Source of the DNA: Trichoderma breve
Taxonomy: Eukaryota > Ascomycota > Sordariomycetes > Hypocreales > Hypocreaceae
Reading direction: 5' to 3'
Length of the DNA stretch: 64,000 nucleotides
Assembly: GCF_028502605.1 (NCBI RefSeq)
Contig: NC_079235.1
Location: forward strand, 1,426,001-1,490,000
Below the pieces are notes generated by a model. It searched no databases, was not told the origin of the DNA, and saw only the letters and a program-made list of their open reading frames with translations. Position numbers and translations under genes: made by a program. Shown here piece by piece: positions 13,001 through 24,496 of this stretch (the stretch's first letter is position 1; each line of letters begins with the position of its first letter).

Positions 13001-14539
13001 ATCTTTAGCGAATCATCGGCTGACGACAGTGTTGCCTACGTGGAATCACAACTTCCATCCCAAGAAACACCACTTCCTCTTAAGGCGCCATCCTTCTCCC
13101 TAGACTACTTCCCTACAGATGCCACTACGTGGAATATCTATGGAAGAGGTGTACCGCATTCGAATGTGACCACACCCGGCACTCTTCACACACCGCTCCC
13201 TTATGCTGGCTCACATGCATCTGATGATGGAATCATGTGGGCTGGCGAGCCTGGCACAAATTCATACTCATGCGGCGAGACACCGCCATCAAAAACGAGG
13301 CCCCTGACCGCTGATGCGGACCCCCCTTCCACAATGCTATCGCGATCGCCCTCCAACCGGCCTCTCTCAAGGGTTAGCACCGGATTAAGTTCAGCATTTT
13401 CAACAAACTTCCCGCGGTCATTCACGGGGGCAAGTTCGTCATCGCCCCCTGCGGGACAGCTGAGGAAGAAGCCAAGCCCAGCAGAGATGATCTTGAATAC
13501 GCTGACTCCCCGTACTGGATATGCCAGTGCGGGACCAACTTATCCCGTGGGAGATTCTAGTGGAGGTAGGAACTCCGTGTCAGACGACGAATACCGCCGA
13601 GATGATCTGATGTCTCTCGTGCCGGTGAGCGTTTCAGTATTCGTGGAAGATCAAACAATATTCGATGACGACGGCTGGCTAAGCGAGCCTCTACTGGAGC
13701 CGAGCCGAGCCAACATTTACGCCAACTATCGATATGCATATGCAGAGATGTTACAGATGTGGCGACAGCCCCTCGCTCGACTGGAAGTCATGAAATTTAA
13801 CGTTTTGAAAGACGAATCACCTTTTGCTGGAGTAGAGGGAAGCTTTCACGATTCGTTTACGCTCCACGACGGGGCCAGCGGGAATGCATCGCACCTCAAG
13901 ACGGGTTCTTCACCCATCATTATGGGCAAGAAAGATCAGCTGCAAATTCTAGCTGCGTCTGGACGCGGGTTGGATGTGACGGGCATATGCCTTGTTCACG
14001 AGACTCAATTAGACCCCTTGCGTTACACCTCTTCCGACTCCAAGGTCGGTGGAGCAGTGGGAACATGCGATCGTTGTCATCGTATCCAGAACCAGCTCCG
14101 CTGTGTGTACTGCCTAGAACCTGTAGACGCTCTTTTCCCGCCGTGCCTGTCATGCGGATGCGCATTTCACGAAGACTGTCTTGCAGAGTGGCATGCTGCG
14201 GGTGAGATGTTCTGCCCGGCTGGAGATGAATGTAACTGCGTTGAAGAAGCCGTCAGAGGTCAGGTGGAGTCGTGGGCAGCCCTCCAGGGCGCCGTGATGA
14301 AAACACAGTCAAAGACGTTGCTGCTACCGGGCGCAGCAATGGATGACAACGATGGAGAGCACGAGAAACATCAAAGAGGTGGTACTAACGGCGACTGGGA
14401 ACGTGTAGGCAGAAACGTACCAAGTAGGGCGCAAGGCGCAACAGCATCGACTGGATTGAGTCTCGTGCGCTTTAAAACGCCTACAGGGCCTTGGTCAAGG
14501 GCTTCGAGCCAAAGGAGAAATGGGAAGAGGGGGAACTGA
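10064..14539 (+). CDS. mtc5: SEA/GATOR2 complex subunit Mtc5 (WDR59-type)
   Basis: Exons 10064..10224 and 10282..14539 (57-nt intron) give 1472 aa. Architecture: N-terminal WD40 propeller (about residues 40-330, with HTRAITDVNFSAHHPDLLAT, SVDGYVHWWDLR, HILASSHDRWLRIWDERK, SLDQSMKFWDYS); an RWD domain at about 500-605; long disordered acidic/serine-rich stretches (DDDDDG, SSSSSSDSES) and a Gly-Thr repeat near residue 800; and a C-terminal RING-like cysteine-rich module at about 1310-1375 (CDRCHRI, RCVYCLEP, CGCAFHEDC, FCPAGDECNC). WD40, RWD and RING in this order is the signature of WDR59/Mtc5. The SEA complex sits on the vacuole/lysosome and relays amino-acid status to TORC1. Splicing adds the first 53 residues; the exon-2 frame is also open for a short way upstream without an ATG. 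Confidence 0.93.
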
Positions 14540-14720
14540 GGGGAGTAATGTTCTGGTGTGACAGGACAAGCCGTACAATTATAGATGGCAGCAAGTGCAG
14601 ACAGTAATTTAGAAGGGCGTATTGCCAGTCTGCTTTTGCCATCTATCCGCAAGGACTAAGGATGGAAATGAATACGGATAGACAGTATCTACGGTGCTAA
14701 CTGTTTGATTCGCTCATAAT

Positions 14721-14752
14721 ACAACCAATTTCCTGCCGAGGAAATTGGTTGT
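14721..14752. repeat. perfect inverted repeat, 13-bp arms, 6-base spacer
   Basis: The arms ACAACCAATTTCC and GGAAATTGGTTGT are perfectly complementary around TGCCGA, about 180 bases past the mtc5 stop. As RNA it would form a strong hairpin in the 3' UTR or downstream region. As DNA it carries CCAAT on both strands. Whether it acts in 3'-end formation or as a protein site is not known. Confidence 0.75.
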
Positions 14753-16144
14753 CATTGATGATTATGCTTCTTAATATTTCATCACATCTGCAGATTATGC
14801 AGGATTATAGTGAAAGTTTCTGAAAAAAAGAATACCCTTGAGCATGGTTCATGACAGCAGAAACGGTTCACGGGTCGGCGGTGGTTGTCGCTGAACCCCC
14901 GGAGCTGGAGACTGCGGAACTCGGCCGCGGGCCGAAGACCGTGAGCTTCCGTGCCGCTCCCGATCAAGCCGTTCCGGAAGGGAGGGGGGCATGTTGTGCA
15001 GCATGTGGAATCCAAATTTACTGGGACGGCAAGATCTTACAAATAGACGAGGAAACGAAAGCTTATGTGATGAGTACCTTGTTGAGGTTTTCCTTTTTTC
15101 GGATAGCGACAGCCGGTTGAGGATAAACCGGCCATGATTACGTGTATCTGAACTTGGCTGTTTTATCTCCATTTTTGTTGACAAAATGACAGCGGCGATT
15201 AGTCTCGGCGAAGAAGCTTCAAAGCAAGACAGTTTTTGACTCGGGTAGGATCCAAGTGTTTAAAATCTCACAAGAGCTGTGCTCCAATTTAAACTCAGCT
15301 CTAAGATCTCACAACATGAACAAAGGATCTGAATAGGGAATAAATCAAATTCGGGGAAATAAAAAATGGCTTAACCTACACAGCCCTACCACTATGACCG
15401 TTCTGCTAATTGGGCAAATGCTGAGAAGAAGGATTAGATCAGCCCACCCTCGTCTAATTACACGAAGGAAGTTGGATTTTTACCCAATGAAGTATATGAC
15501 CGTGAATATTCCCTTTTCTGAATGTGATGTAGTTTGTGCAAATGATTCGTTGACGCGGGTGGATCGGCGAGGCGAATACGCTCAGGATCCATCCGCCAAT
15601 TCCTACACGAAGGTCATTCCCCGATCCTTATCAACCTGCAGCTACATTGATGCAGTAAATCCTACTGTAGTAATTGCTCCCCCTTGTGATGGCGTCTTGA
15701 ACCCCCACGTTGGCATGAACTGCAAGTCGGAAAGGCTTCCGTGTGGCGTGGATGACGTGCCCATTGAGCTTGTCAGGGTTGTACCAGGGAGCTTTTGAGA
15801 AAATGAATGAGAATGAGGGGGAGATTTAAAATAACTACATAATAAACCTGACACGAGCTCTCTCTTTTTGTGTTGCTTTTCTCATCTCATCTTTTTACTA
15901 CACTTTTTGTTTTCCCCAGCATTCCTGTCCGTCTCACTCTGTGGCCAAAAAACTTAGAGTTCACTAGGTCTTATACCAATGAGGCTTGGTGAAGCTCCAA
16001 AGGCAAACCAAATCATTATATAAATCAACGCTCAACAAGCTATCTATTCCCTTTCACTTCCCCGACCCATTCATTCCTTTCAAATTCCCAATAATACTTC
16101 AACAATTCAATAGTATTTCAACAATTCTACACAAATCCGCCAAA
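14753..16144. other. intergenic, one unconvincing ORF
   Basis: About 1.4 kb before the dehydrogenase gene. It holds a 134-codon ORF at 15394..15798 (+) that starts with ATG but shows no recognisable domain, signal peptide or splice support. The 300 bases before 16145 are CT/CA-rich, as in many fungal promoters and leaders. Confidence 0.45.
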
Positions 16145-17381
16145 ATGCCCATCACAGCAGACGACAAGCTCCTCCTGCACTACCCCATCCCCCTCCCGGA
16201 CAGCTTCCTCGAAACCGTCAAAGCCCGCTGGCCCCAACTCAAAGTCCACATGGAAGTCTACGCCCCCGGAAATAGCACAATGAAAAACGCCAACGAGCTG
16301 CCGGACGAGGTCTGGGAGGGCGTCACGCTGCTCTCTGTCGTCCCGCCGCCCAGCGCCGCCAAGATGAAGAATGTCAAGTTTGTCCAGTTGGGATCCGCGG
16401 GCTGGGACGTTTGGCTGGAGCATGAGGTGTTTCTGAACAAGGACGTCGAGTTTTGCAATACGAGCGGTGTTCATGCGTAGGTTGTTTTTCTGCTTGTCTC
16501 TCCCCTCTTTTGACATGAAAGATGAGTCGAATGTGGCGGAAATGAGTCAACGTGATCAAAGGCCGGTGTTAACGGAGCATTGCGTAATTGCAGACCTCAG
16601 ATCGCCGAATGGGCCATTGGTGCCTGGTTAACTCACTCACACCAATTCAAGAGTTACATGGAACAAGCAGACAGAGGAGTCTGGGATATGGCCCTCGCGA
16701 AAGGCCAGGTCACCGACTCGACGGGTCTCCGCATGTAAGTTAGCCAACCGCTCTCCTCACCGACTCACCTCGAACTCATGTGTACCAAATAGTGGCATCA
16801 TGGGATACGGTGCAATTGGTCGACAAGTCGCCCGCCTAGCCCACGCGCTCGGCATGGAGATATACGTCCAAACCCTCAGTCCCCGGCCAACTCCGGAATC
16901 CAAGAAGCTCCGAGAATACATCGTGCCCGGTACCAGTGACCCAGACGGCCTCCTCCCCGCAAAATGGTTCTCCGGCTCCGGCCCCGAAGCCGTCAACCAT
17001 TTTCTCAGCCAGGACCTGGACATTGTTCTCCTTAGCCTCCCCATGAGCCCCCAGACCAGACACTGCATCGGCGCAGAGCAGTTCAAGATCCTCGGCAAGA
17101 AGAAGCCGTTCCTCATCAACATCGCACGAGGCCCCCTTGTCGACACGCCCGCTCTGATCGAGGCCCTTGAAGGAGGACTCCTCCGTGGAGCCGCTCTGGA
17201 TGTCGCAGAACAGGAGCCCTTGCCAAAAGAACACCCTCTGTGGAAAGCCCCAAACGTCTTCATCACACCACACATCAGCTGGCGGTCTACCAAGTTGACC
17301 GAGAGGATAACCGATGTATTGCTCCAGAATCTGGAAAGGTGGGATAAAGGAGAGCCCCTGCTTAATCGAATCAAGAGGTGA
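16145..17381 (+). CDS. D-isomer-specific 2-hydroxyacid dehydrogenase
   Basis: Exons 16145..16476, 16594..16734 and 16793..17381 (introns 117 and 58 nt) give 353 aa. The Rossmann dinucleotide motif is GIMGYGAIGRQVARLA, directly after the second splice. The catalytic set of the family is present: Arg in NIARGPLVDT, Glu in DVAEQEPLPKEHPLW, and His in NVFITPHISW. The N-terminal half (MPITADDKLLLHYPIP to NTSGVHAPQIAEWAIGAWL) is the substrate-binding domain. The family reduces 2-keto acids or oxidises D-2-hydroxy acids with NAD(P)H; members include glyoxylate/hydroxypyruvate reductases and phosphoglycerate dehydrogenase. The exact substrate is not readable. No targeting signal is obvious, so probably cytosolic. 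The start lies in ACAAATCCGCCAAAATGCC; the frame is open upstream to 15986, but those residues look like leader sequence. Confidence 0.92.
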
Positions 17382-18727
17382 AAAGTTTGGTATGCCCAGG
17401 ACATAATAGAAAATACAATAGATTGCAATTGAGATCCGGATGATTGCCGTGTTTTGTTTCCCAATGCATAGACGTAGACACACCAAATTCAACTAGCTTC
17501 CCACTGGGAAATCACAATCACTATCAGAATTTCTGCACCGAGTCATCTTAACAGGTACGATTTATATAAACAAGCAAAGAGGCACCTTCATGAAGCATTT
17601 CCCTCGTTGCAGCATCAACTCATCAAACTCGTACATTCGTCCCTGCGAAGGGCTTATTAGTCTGCTAGTTCTCCATGTCTGATCTTAGTCTGTCCAAATG
17701 ACTCCCATATTTCTCCCTATAGAGTGACTGTTAAAAACTCCTTTCCGTAAAGAGCCATCTCATTTCCCTTCCAAAGTCCAAACATTTAGGAAAACCTCCG
17801 ATAAAAAAAGAACAAACTGGGCGGAGAAAAAAGTAGAAGAAGAAAGAAGAAAACAGAAAAAGGAGAAAAGGAAAAGATAAAGAAAAGAAAAGAAGCAGAG
17901 GAGCAAAGGCAAATGCAGAGAAATCACGGTACCTTCACATTGTCAACCCTGTGAGTCCATCATTTAATTTCGCCTTTCCATTTATTGCATGCATGTTGCG
18001 AATTTTCAAGCATCATAGGTTTGGGGAAATAGAGCCGCTAGTGCTGACGTAAAGTGAGAAGTAGTGGTTCCCAAGTTCATCCATCGCCCGGCGAATGCGT
18101 ATCGACGACTGTCATGTGCCGTTCCAGGATTAATTATCCTGTCGGGTCTGGCGATTCAAGGGTTGATCCCACAATGTTTTTCCGTTCGAGCAAAATTGTT
18201 GGAGGTCAATGCTTGCCCAGTTGACTGAGTGATCCAAGCCGATAATGTCGTATGAAGCCTCTGGTAAATAGCCCATGCCGACTTTGTGTTTTGCGGCGGA
18301 AAAGAATAGTTAAACTGAGGCTGACAAAATGATATACCAAAGGGTCTCCGTGATGCTGTAATGATCGGCTGGTCGAAATCGCGTGTATTTCCGTCTTTAT
18401 CTTCCAACTCTGCTCCATTTGTTTGTACTAATGTCTCTTGAAAGCCAAATGCGGGTGTTTTTGGGGACAAGTTTCCGAGAGATTAGTACGCATAGATCAA
18501 AAATTAGTGTAATGTCCATTGAGGATATGCCGTCATCTCGCGGCTGCATTTAAAGTGTCGAAGCATGCTTTTGCTGAGCGTGCAAATTGCCGATAGTGTA
18601 AGTGATATAGCTCCAGGTGGTGCTGCGAATAAAACAGGCCCTGTGAAAAATTCATAGAATCCTGTTGTGTAGAGTTTTGTAAGTCGCCAGAATGTTAGGT
18701 TAAGGGAATATGCTCCCTTCCCCTTTT
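17382..18727. other. convergent intergenic region
   Basis: About 1.3 kb between two 3' ends. It contains a strongly purine-rich (A/G) tract at about 17810-17910. A 104-codon frame at 18156..18470 (-) has no recognisable features. No gene is supported. Confidence 0.5.
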
Positions 18728-19741
18728 TTATCTCGTCTCATATATCATCCGTCGTGCTGGCATCTCCGGCGCTTTTCGTCGAGCTGAAGTCGCTACCTCA
18801 TCGTCAGAGCCTTCCCATCTTAGGGAAAAGGTTAATATCCTCTCCACAATGATCCATCTCATTCTGTTTTCTGAGGTATCTTTCTCGGTAGCCTGTGCCA
18901 TCTTGGTAGACCATGGCATGATGCGCTGCCAGCCCTCGGAGCCTTCCATGACGCGATACTTGCCATCCATGAAGATAACCTTGGAAACCATCTTAGACCG
19001 GCCGTGATTCAGCGCTTGGCAATCCTCCTTTCCGCATCGTCCTTGCCGTAAAACAGCCTTGGTTTCTGGCTCATCCAGATCCAATGGCGCAATCTCGACA
19101 ATGTTTTCATCTATCCAGTAACGAAACTGCCGGGCCGTCTTTCTTAGACGCACGTCGTATGGTAGGTTCTGATCCACGCCAACCATCCAAGACCTGTCCA
19201 CCTCGCCAATCTTGACAATCCACAGGTCCTTGAGGTTTGGGAACCAAAATTTGTCAAACTCAACCTTTCCAGGCCGTTCCTGAGGGTACCACCTTTCCAG
19301 ATAGGCAGAGTAGTGGTTCGGCCCCTCGATGCGCCCATCGTCAGGGAAGCAATCCCAAAAGGCAAGCCTCTCGACAAGCGGGGCCAGCTCCTCTAGGGGG
19401 GTGTTTGAGCTTTGATCAGAGATGTTGGGATCACAGACCAGTATGTCTCTGGCGAAGTGAATGTGAGATCCGCGGCCTACGGGCTCGTAGCCTTCTCTAG
19501 TCTCAATGCGAGCTTCCGCGTTTAGGCGAGTGACAACAGGGATAGGATACGATTTTGGCTTGTGGACAAGATCGTCGAGAATGACGATACGCGGCTCCAC
19601 TGAGCAGGACCATATCTTGAGACGAAGCTCAGGGGGCAGATGGGAGAAGCCCGAGGCGGCGGACGAGACGTCGTCGTCGAAACTGGACGGGTCATCAGCC
19701 TCGCCATCGGCGGCGCTGGGGAGCGAATGAATCGGTATCAT
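18728..19741 (-). CDS. 2EXR domain protein
   Basis: A single exon of 337 aa, using the first ATG that leads into a plausible N terminus (MIPIHSLPSAADGEADD, ATG at 19741). The frame is open to 19921, but that part reads as low-complexity leader. Around residue 32 the sequence FSHLPPELRLKIWSCSVEPR is the start of the 2EXR domain, an F-box-like fold common and greatly expanded in filamentous fungi, often next to secondary-metabolism or non-self-recognition genes. The middle part (LEELAPLVERLAFWDCFPDD, FWFPNLKDLWIV) fits the family pattern. The C terminus is basic (ARRKAPEMPARRMIYETR). Biochemical function of the family is unknown. A very long gene-free region lies on its 5' side. Confidence 0.8.
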   Translation of the reverse strand: MIPIHSLPSAADGEADDPSSFDDDVSSAASGFSHLPPELRLKIWSCSVEPRIVILDDLVHKPKSYPIPVVTRLNAEARIETREGYEPVGRGSHIHFARDILVCDPNISDQSSNTPLEELAPLVERLAFWDCFPDDGRIEGPNHYSAYLERWYPQERPGKVEFDKFWFPNLKDLWIVKIGEVDRSWMVGVDQNLPYDVRLRKTARQFRYWIDENIVEIAPLDLDEPETKAVLRQGRCGKEDCQALNHGRSKMVSKVIFMDGKYRVMEGSEGWQRIMPWSTKMAQATEKDTSENRMRWIIVERILTFSLRWEGSDDEVATSARRKAPEMPARRMIYETR

Positions 19742-22700
19742 TGCGAACCAGGAGTCACGGCACAGCAAGCAAGTGAGCTGCCGCAGGTATGTGTATAAGA
19801 TGGAAGCGGTTATGTGATGTGTGGGCGATATGCGCGTGTATATGATATGTGTGGGCGCGCGCGCGATGAGGGTATGATGGGCGCTCTGGCTGGGCGAGGA
19901 GCAGGAGTAGGAGGTGTACAAAGAAGATACGAAGATGCTGGATATCGAATCACGACTCCAAGTCTCATCCGGACACTATCACCAAAAGGACCCGAATCAC
20001 GCGGAGGTCAGAGAAGCTAAGAGAGCAGCCGCAGGGCCTCCCCGTCCCTTTAAGAATGTAAGGGGTGCGACAAGGCCGGACGTCGGGCGCAGCGTCATGT
20101 AGGTTGACGGAGCTGCACGTTGTTGGGGAGACGCCATTTGCGGCGTGGCAGGCACAAGTACTGTACAGTACGGGGGGAGGGTCTTGGGAGGATGGGATGG
20201 ATTGGATGGATGAGTGGGATAGGATGAACAGGATGGACTGATGGATGTGCGCGTGAGAGACACAGACAAGAGGCCAAGGATGTGCGCAGACGGTGGTCAT
20301 ACCGAGCAAGCAAGGTACAAGGCAAGGCAATGCGCAGTACTTGGACTTGGAGCCGCTCCATACACACTCGTACATGTAGGTACCTTGGCAACCAGCAGAG
20401 CAGCCGCAAAAAAGGGCTCCAAGGAAAACGGAAACGGGGTGCGTCGTCTCGGCGCATACGAGCGAGGCCTTGTCCATGTACGAGTATGCACGAGTAATAC
20501 TCTGTACATGTGTGCTCGTGGCTGTTATGCATGCGGTGTATTACGAGTCCCTGAGGTAGCACCACCAGCCAATGTGCGGATAGTAGCAAGCATGAGGCTA
20601 GGGATCCCGGGGGCGTGGGATTGGCGAAAACGGGGCCACAAGAACCGAAAACAGATCCATCCCTCGTCGTTGTCGGGTCCGTACCTGGCTATTGGATCCG
20701 GCGCCTGAGGCCATCGCGGGCGTGGGTGGATATACAGGTCGACATGGATGGCTGTATGATGTATCCAGCTTGTATTAGCATAGCAGCAACATAGTACGAG
20801 TCTGGCATAGCATTGCAGTAGCACCATCCCATCCAGAAAGTATGGATTTGATCATGGCAAGCGAGCGAGCGAGTGGCGGCGCCATTTGGGCGAATCCTGG
20901 CCTTGAGCTGAGAAAGACGGACAGAACGAGCTGGGCTCGCTTCTCTGATGCTGCTGCTCCGGGCTGTACTGCAGCACTGCAGCTGAACAGCAACTGACTA
21001 ATGGCTCGAGGGCGTTTCAGGCAAAGACAAACGACGAGTCGAGCCCGTCTGCGGAGCTCCCCGGCTCGGCCAGTGGATGGAGACGGCGACTGCGGCTAGA
21101 GACGACTCGGGAAAGGCGACGCAGGGCGCATAAAGTAAAGCGAGGCAAGGCGATGCAAGACGATGCAAGACGATGCAAGACCGATGCGAGACGAGACGAG
21201 ACGAGACGAAGCAATTCCGAGTGCATGAATGATGGGTTGATTGCGAGAGGATGACGGCTGGGCTGGACATTTGCATTTGCCTCAAAGACCGCGGGCCGCC
21301 TCCACGGAGGCACAGACACGGGTAGGGGCACAGCTTACGGGTGTTACCTGGAACATTGGAGCACAGCTTAGAAGAGCTCTGGGTTGGCATTAGGGACTAC
21401 GTAACGAGTAGCACTGAGGCAGTTACGGAGTACAGAGTGTACATTCACGATACAACAGTGGGATTTGATGGACATGGAAGGCTGCTGGTGTGGGCGGGAG
21501 CAAGGACGGGAGGTAGGGACAGGCACGGTACAAGACGGGTGGTACCGCACCGCGCATTGCGCTGAATGATGAGGCAGGACAAAGTCGCGCCGAGTTGCGA
21601 CAGGTAGAGGTACCGGCCTGCTGATGGAGCTGCGCCTGCCTCCCCTATGTCATCGGTCAGCTGCTCGACAGGAGTACATTATCAAATTGATGTACTACAG
21701 GTACCGGCAATCGCAGCAATTGTACCTCCTTCCAGCACCAGCTCTGCTTTGCCTTCCACGGTACCGCTGGTACGTACGAGTTACTGTACTCGTGTGCACT
21801 CGCGACTGCCCTGCCCTGCCCGGCTGACCTGACTTGTAGCGGCGGAAAGGGCCACTGCAGGTAGGTGCAGTGGTGTGCTACCAGCCTGCGAAAAAGGGAA
21901 ACAAGGCCTGAGAAGAGGGGACGGGGAGCAGCAGGATTGGCCAGACTCGAGGCAGCAAAAGGCAACCACGGCCCGGCAAACCCAGCCCCTGCCACACACC
22001 CATTTCCATGTTGCTATCAGTTCCATCAATTGCAGTTTGCTAGTCCCAGTGCAGCTGCCCAGGGATGAGATCAGGGATGCTGCCATTGGCCCTCACCGAC
22101 GGTCTGTGACGGCGGCTACGTGCAGGCCCTCTGTTCCCTAGGCGCTGATCACTCGCCCGTCAGGCAGGGTGCCGCTAGAGCCACTGAGCCTAGCGTACGC
22201 TGCAGTGGGTGAACGCCTAAAGGCTGGCGGCGCTGCGCTGGAGCAACCCCGCCGGCAGCGATGCGGAGCTGGCTTCATCAGCTCGGCTGCCAATGGGGTG
22301 CAGCTGTAATCTGTAATATATCATCAATTGATCCATTGATGGGACGAGCCTCAGCTTGCCAGCATCAGCACCAGCCGCGGGCGCACCAACACGAGGACGG
22401 GGATGGAGTCAAGCAAAAAGGTGATGTGAGTACCAGAAGGTACTTTGACAGCCAGCTTGTACGAGTACGGAGTCACAATCAGACGTGCTGCAATGGAATA
22501 ATACTAATGTCGGCTCCAAGCCAGTCCAGTTCCAGTCCAGCCGGCGGATGCTCAAAAAGTTGCATTTGCCTCTCTCTTCATGTTTTTTTACCCCCTCTCC
22601 CTCCCTCTCCTCTTTGTCCAGTCGAATCAAACCGGTCCTATATCATCTGTCTCTCTCTCCCTGCCTTGCCTTGCGTTGAACGTTGCATCTGGATCTCATC

Positions 22701-24496
22701 TTTTGCCGCCCGCTACTCCGTACATACGATACGTGGACGGAGCTGTGCTTGGGAGCACTACTTGTACATGCCTTGACGCTGCTTACCTTATGTAGGTACC
22801 ATCTCAGAGGCGTGCAGCCTGCGTCTGTCGTACCTCATCATCTGCATCTGCTGCGTGGGCGGGCCTCGAAAAACGCACCAAGCTCCAAGGTTTACGGACA
22901 AAGCAGCTGCGAAAAAGGCAAAACGGAACATTGGCCTTTTTATCCGCGGGCGTACCGTACGAATCCAGGATCCATAACGACGGCATCTGGCCCTTTGCTG
23001 AGGCCAGAATGGCTCTCCAGCAGTCAAGATTCACTTCCACACTCGTGCAGCTTCCCAATCGCGACTCTCTCTGCCTGCTTTGGGGGCCGCGGATGTGTCT
23101 TGTCACCCCCAGTTCTGTCTCGTGCGTTTGCTTTTCATTAGGCAGGATAAGAATGGGTGCTGCCAACGGGACCGCCGGGTGGCGTGACGGACGCCAATAG
23201 CGGGAACGGCTGGCCCCTATCCTGCACTTGGCCTCGTTTTCTCGTTCGTCGAGAGGAGACTCGTCGACCCAAGCAAGGCTCGCTCGGCTGGATGGAGCGG
23301 GCAGGTGGCTGACTGTCCTCGTGAATAAGAGCGGCTGAGGCGGAGGGAGCTGCGAGTTGGTGGCCAGCCGATACTCTGACAAGACGACGCTAAACAACCA
23401 ACCAATCTTCTTCGCCTTCACGCTTCGCCTGGATCAGCGCCAGAGCCAATGTCATGTCGTTGCCCGACACTCTTGCAAGACAGAGACGTCGTCATTGTCA
23501 AGCGCCGCTGCAAGATGACCAACGCCTTGGCTTCCATCTCCCCGTACTACCTAATTTTTTTTTCCGTTTTCCTTTTTTGCTACCTTACCAGTACGAGCAC
23601 TCGTATATCACATACGGGCCGACGACTGTAACGCAAAGCCGGGAGCGGCGCTCTGCTACCTTACCTACCTAACCTTGCCTGCTAGCTCCCTCCTTTGATG
23701 CTTACCAAGTGTGCACAAGCAGCATTATGATCACCACTAGTAAAGTCAAACCAGCACAAAGCACAACTACCACCCTCGGAGCTGCTACCAGTAATAGCTC
23801 GTGCTACCCAATTCTCGTCAGCAAAGTGTGGAGAGAGGCACAGAAGAAAGGATAGAGGCCAAGAAAAGTGAATTTATTCCATCCGACAACCGTCCTTTCG
23901 GAAGGACTCTTGCCCCCGTCACATTTGCCGCTGGCTTTAGAGAAAGAAAGCAAAAAATGACCCCCCTTAATCGTCTTCCTTCTCAAGGGATGACTGTTTA
24001 TGTGCTCAGCTGCATTGATGCCATTGATCAATTCCTGTGAGCTGCAACATTGTTATCGTCAATGCTTGACATTGATTGGCTGGCTCCCTCACCTCCCTAC
24101 CTTGAGTACTAATCTACGGAGCACCGTGTACAACTTCGCGACAAATGGCCCGTCTTGCATGTGATACCAGCTTCAAAGGGGGAAACATGCACAACGCAAC
24201 GGGAAGCACGCACAAGGATGGCCCGGGGATGGCTACGAAGCACGCCGCGGTACGAGTGTATTGTTCAAAACCAAAATGTTACCATTCATCTACCTGCCCC
24301 TGGGTCATCATTTTTCTCGTTACATGACGACCTAGCTGATCGCGGCGGGGCTTGCAGCGACCCAAAAGCAGAGAGAGACCAATGAGGAAAACAACTGGCG
24401 TCGCGTCGTTGTCGACAGACGCGACTTGCATGCTCACTAAGGTACGAGACAGGCATCGACACTAGTATCACTCATGCCTTGGACGTTCCGGAGCGC
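19742..24496. other. 4.75-kb gene-free region with repeats and TACGAGTA motifs
   Basis: The longest non-coding stretch of the window, between the 5' end of the 2EXR gene and the 3' end of an alpha/beta hydrolase gene. Many ORFs of 60-205 codons occur on both strands, but they overlap each other in all frames and show no family signature; base composition is GC-rich and simple. It contains tandem repeats near 21150, GGATGGATT-type repeats near 20185-20240, CT-rich tracts at 22565-22680, and several copies of a TACGAGTA/GTACGAG motif (20479, 22460, 23592). It may be a large regulatory region or encode long non-coding RNA; neither can be shown here. Confidence 0.5.
21151..21210. repeat. tandem repeats (CGATGCAAGA)3 and (ACGAG)n
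   Basis: Three exact copies of the 10-mer CGATGCAAGA at 21151..21180, a diverged fourth, then ACGAG repeated about four times to about 21210. A minisatellite inside the gene-free region. Confidence 0.8.

Noticed and set aside
15394..15798. 134-codon ORF (+) and an overlapping 70-codon ORF (-) upstream of the dehydrogenase gene
   Set aside because: No signal peptide, domain, codon bias or splice continuation; such lengths arise by chance in this base composition.
18156..18470. 104-codon ORF (-) downstream of the 2EXR gene
   Set aside because: The sequence looks protein-like in places, but there are no homologous motifs, no splice partners, and it lies in a convergent 3' region.
22804..23421. 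205-codon ORF (-) and other long frames inside the 19.7-24.5 kb block
   Set aside because: Several frames on both strands are open at the same places, the amino-acid content is low-complexity, and there is no recognisable family. The first codon of some is not ATG.
19742..24496. Transposon or RIP-degraded repeat island
   Set aside because: No terminal repeats, transposase or reverse-transcriptase traces, and the block is GC-rich rather than TpA-rich.
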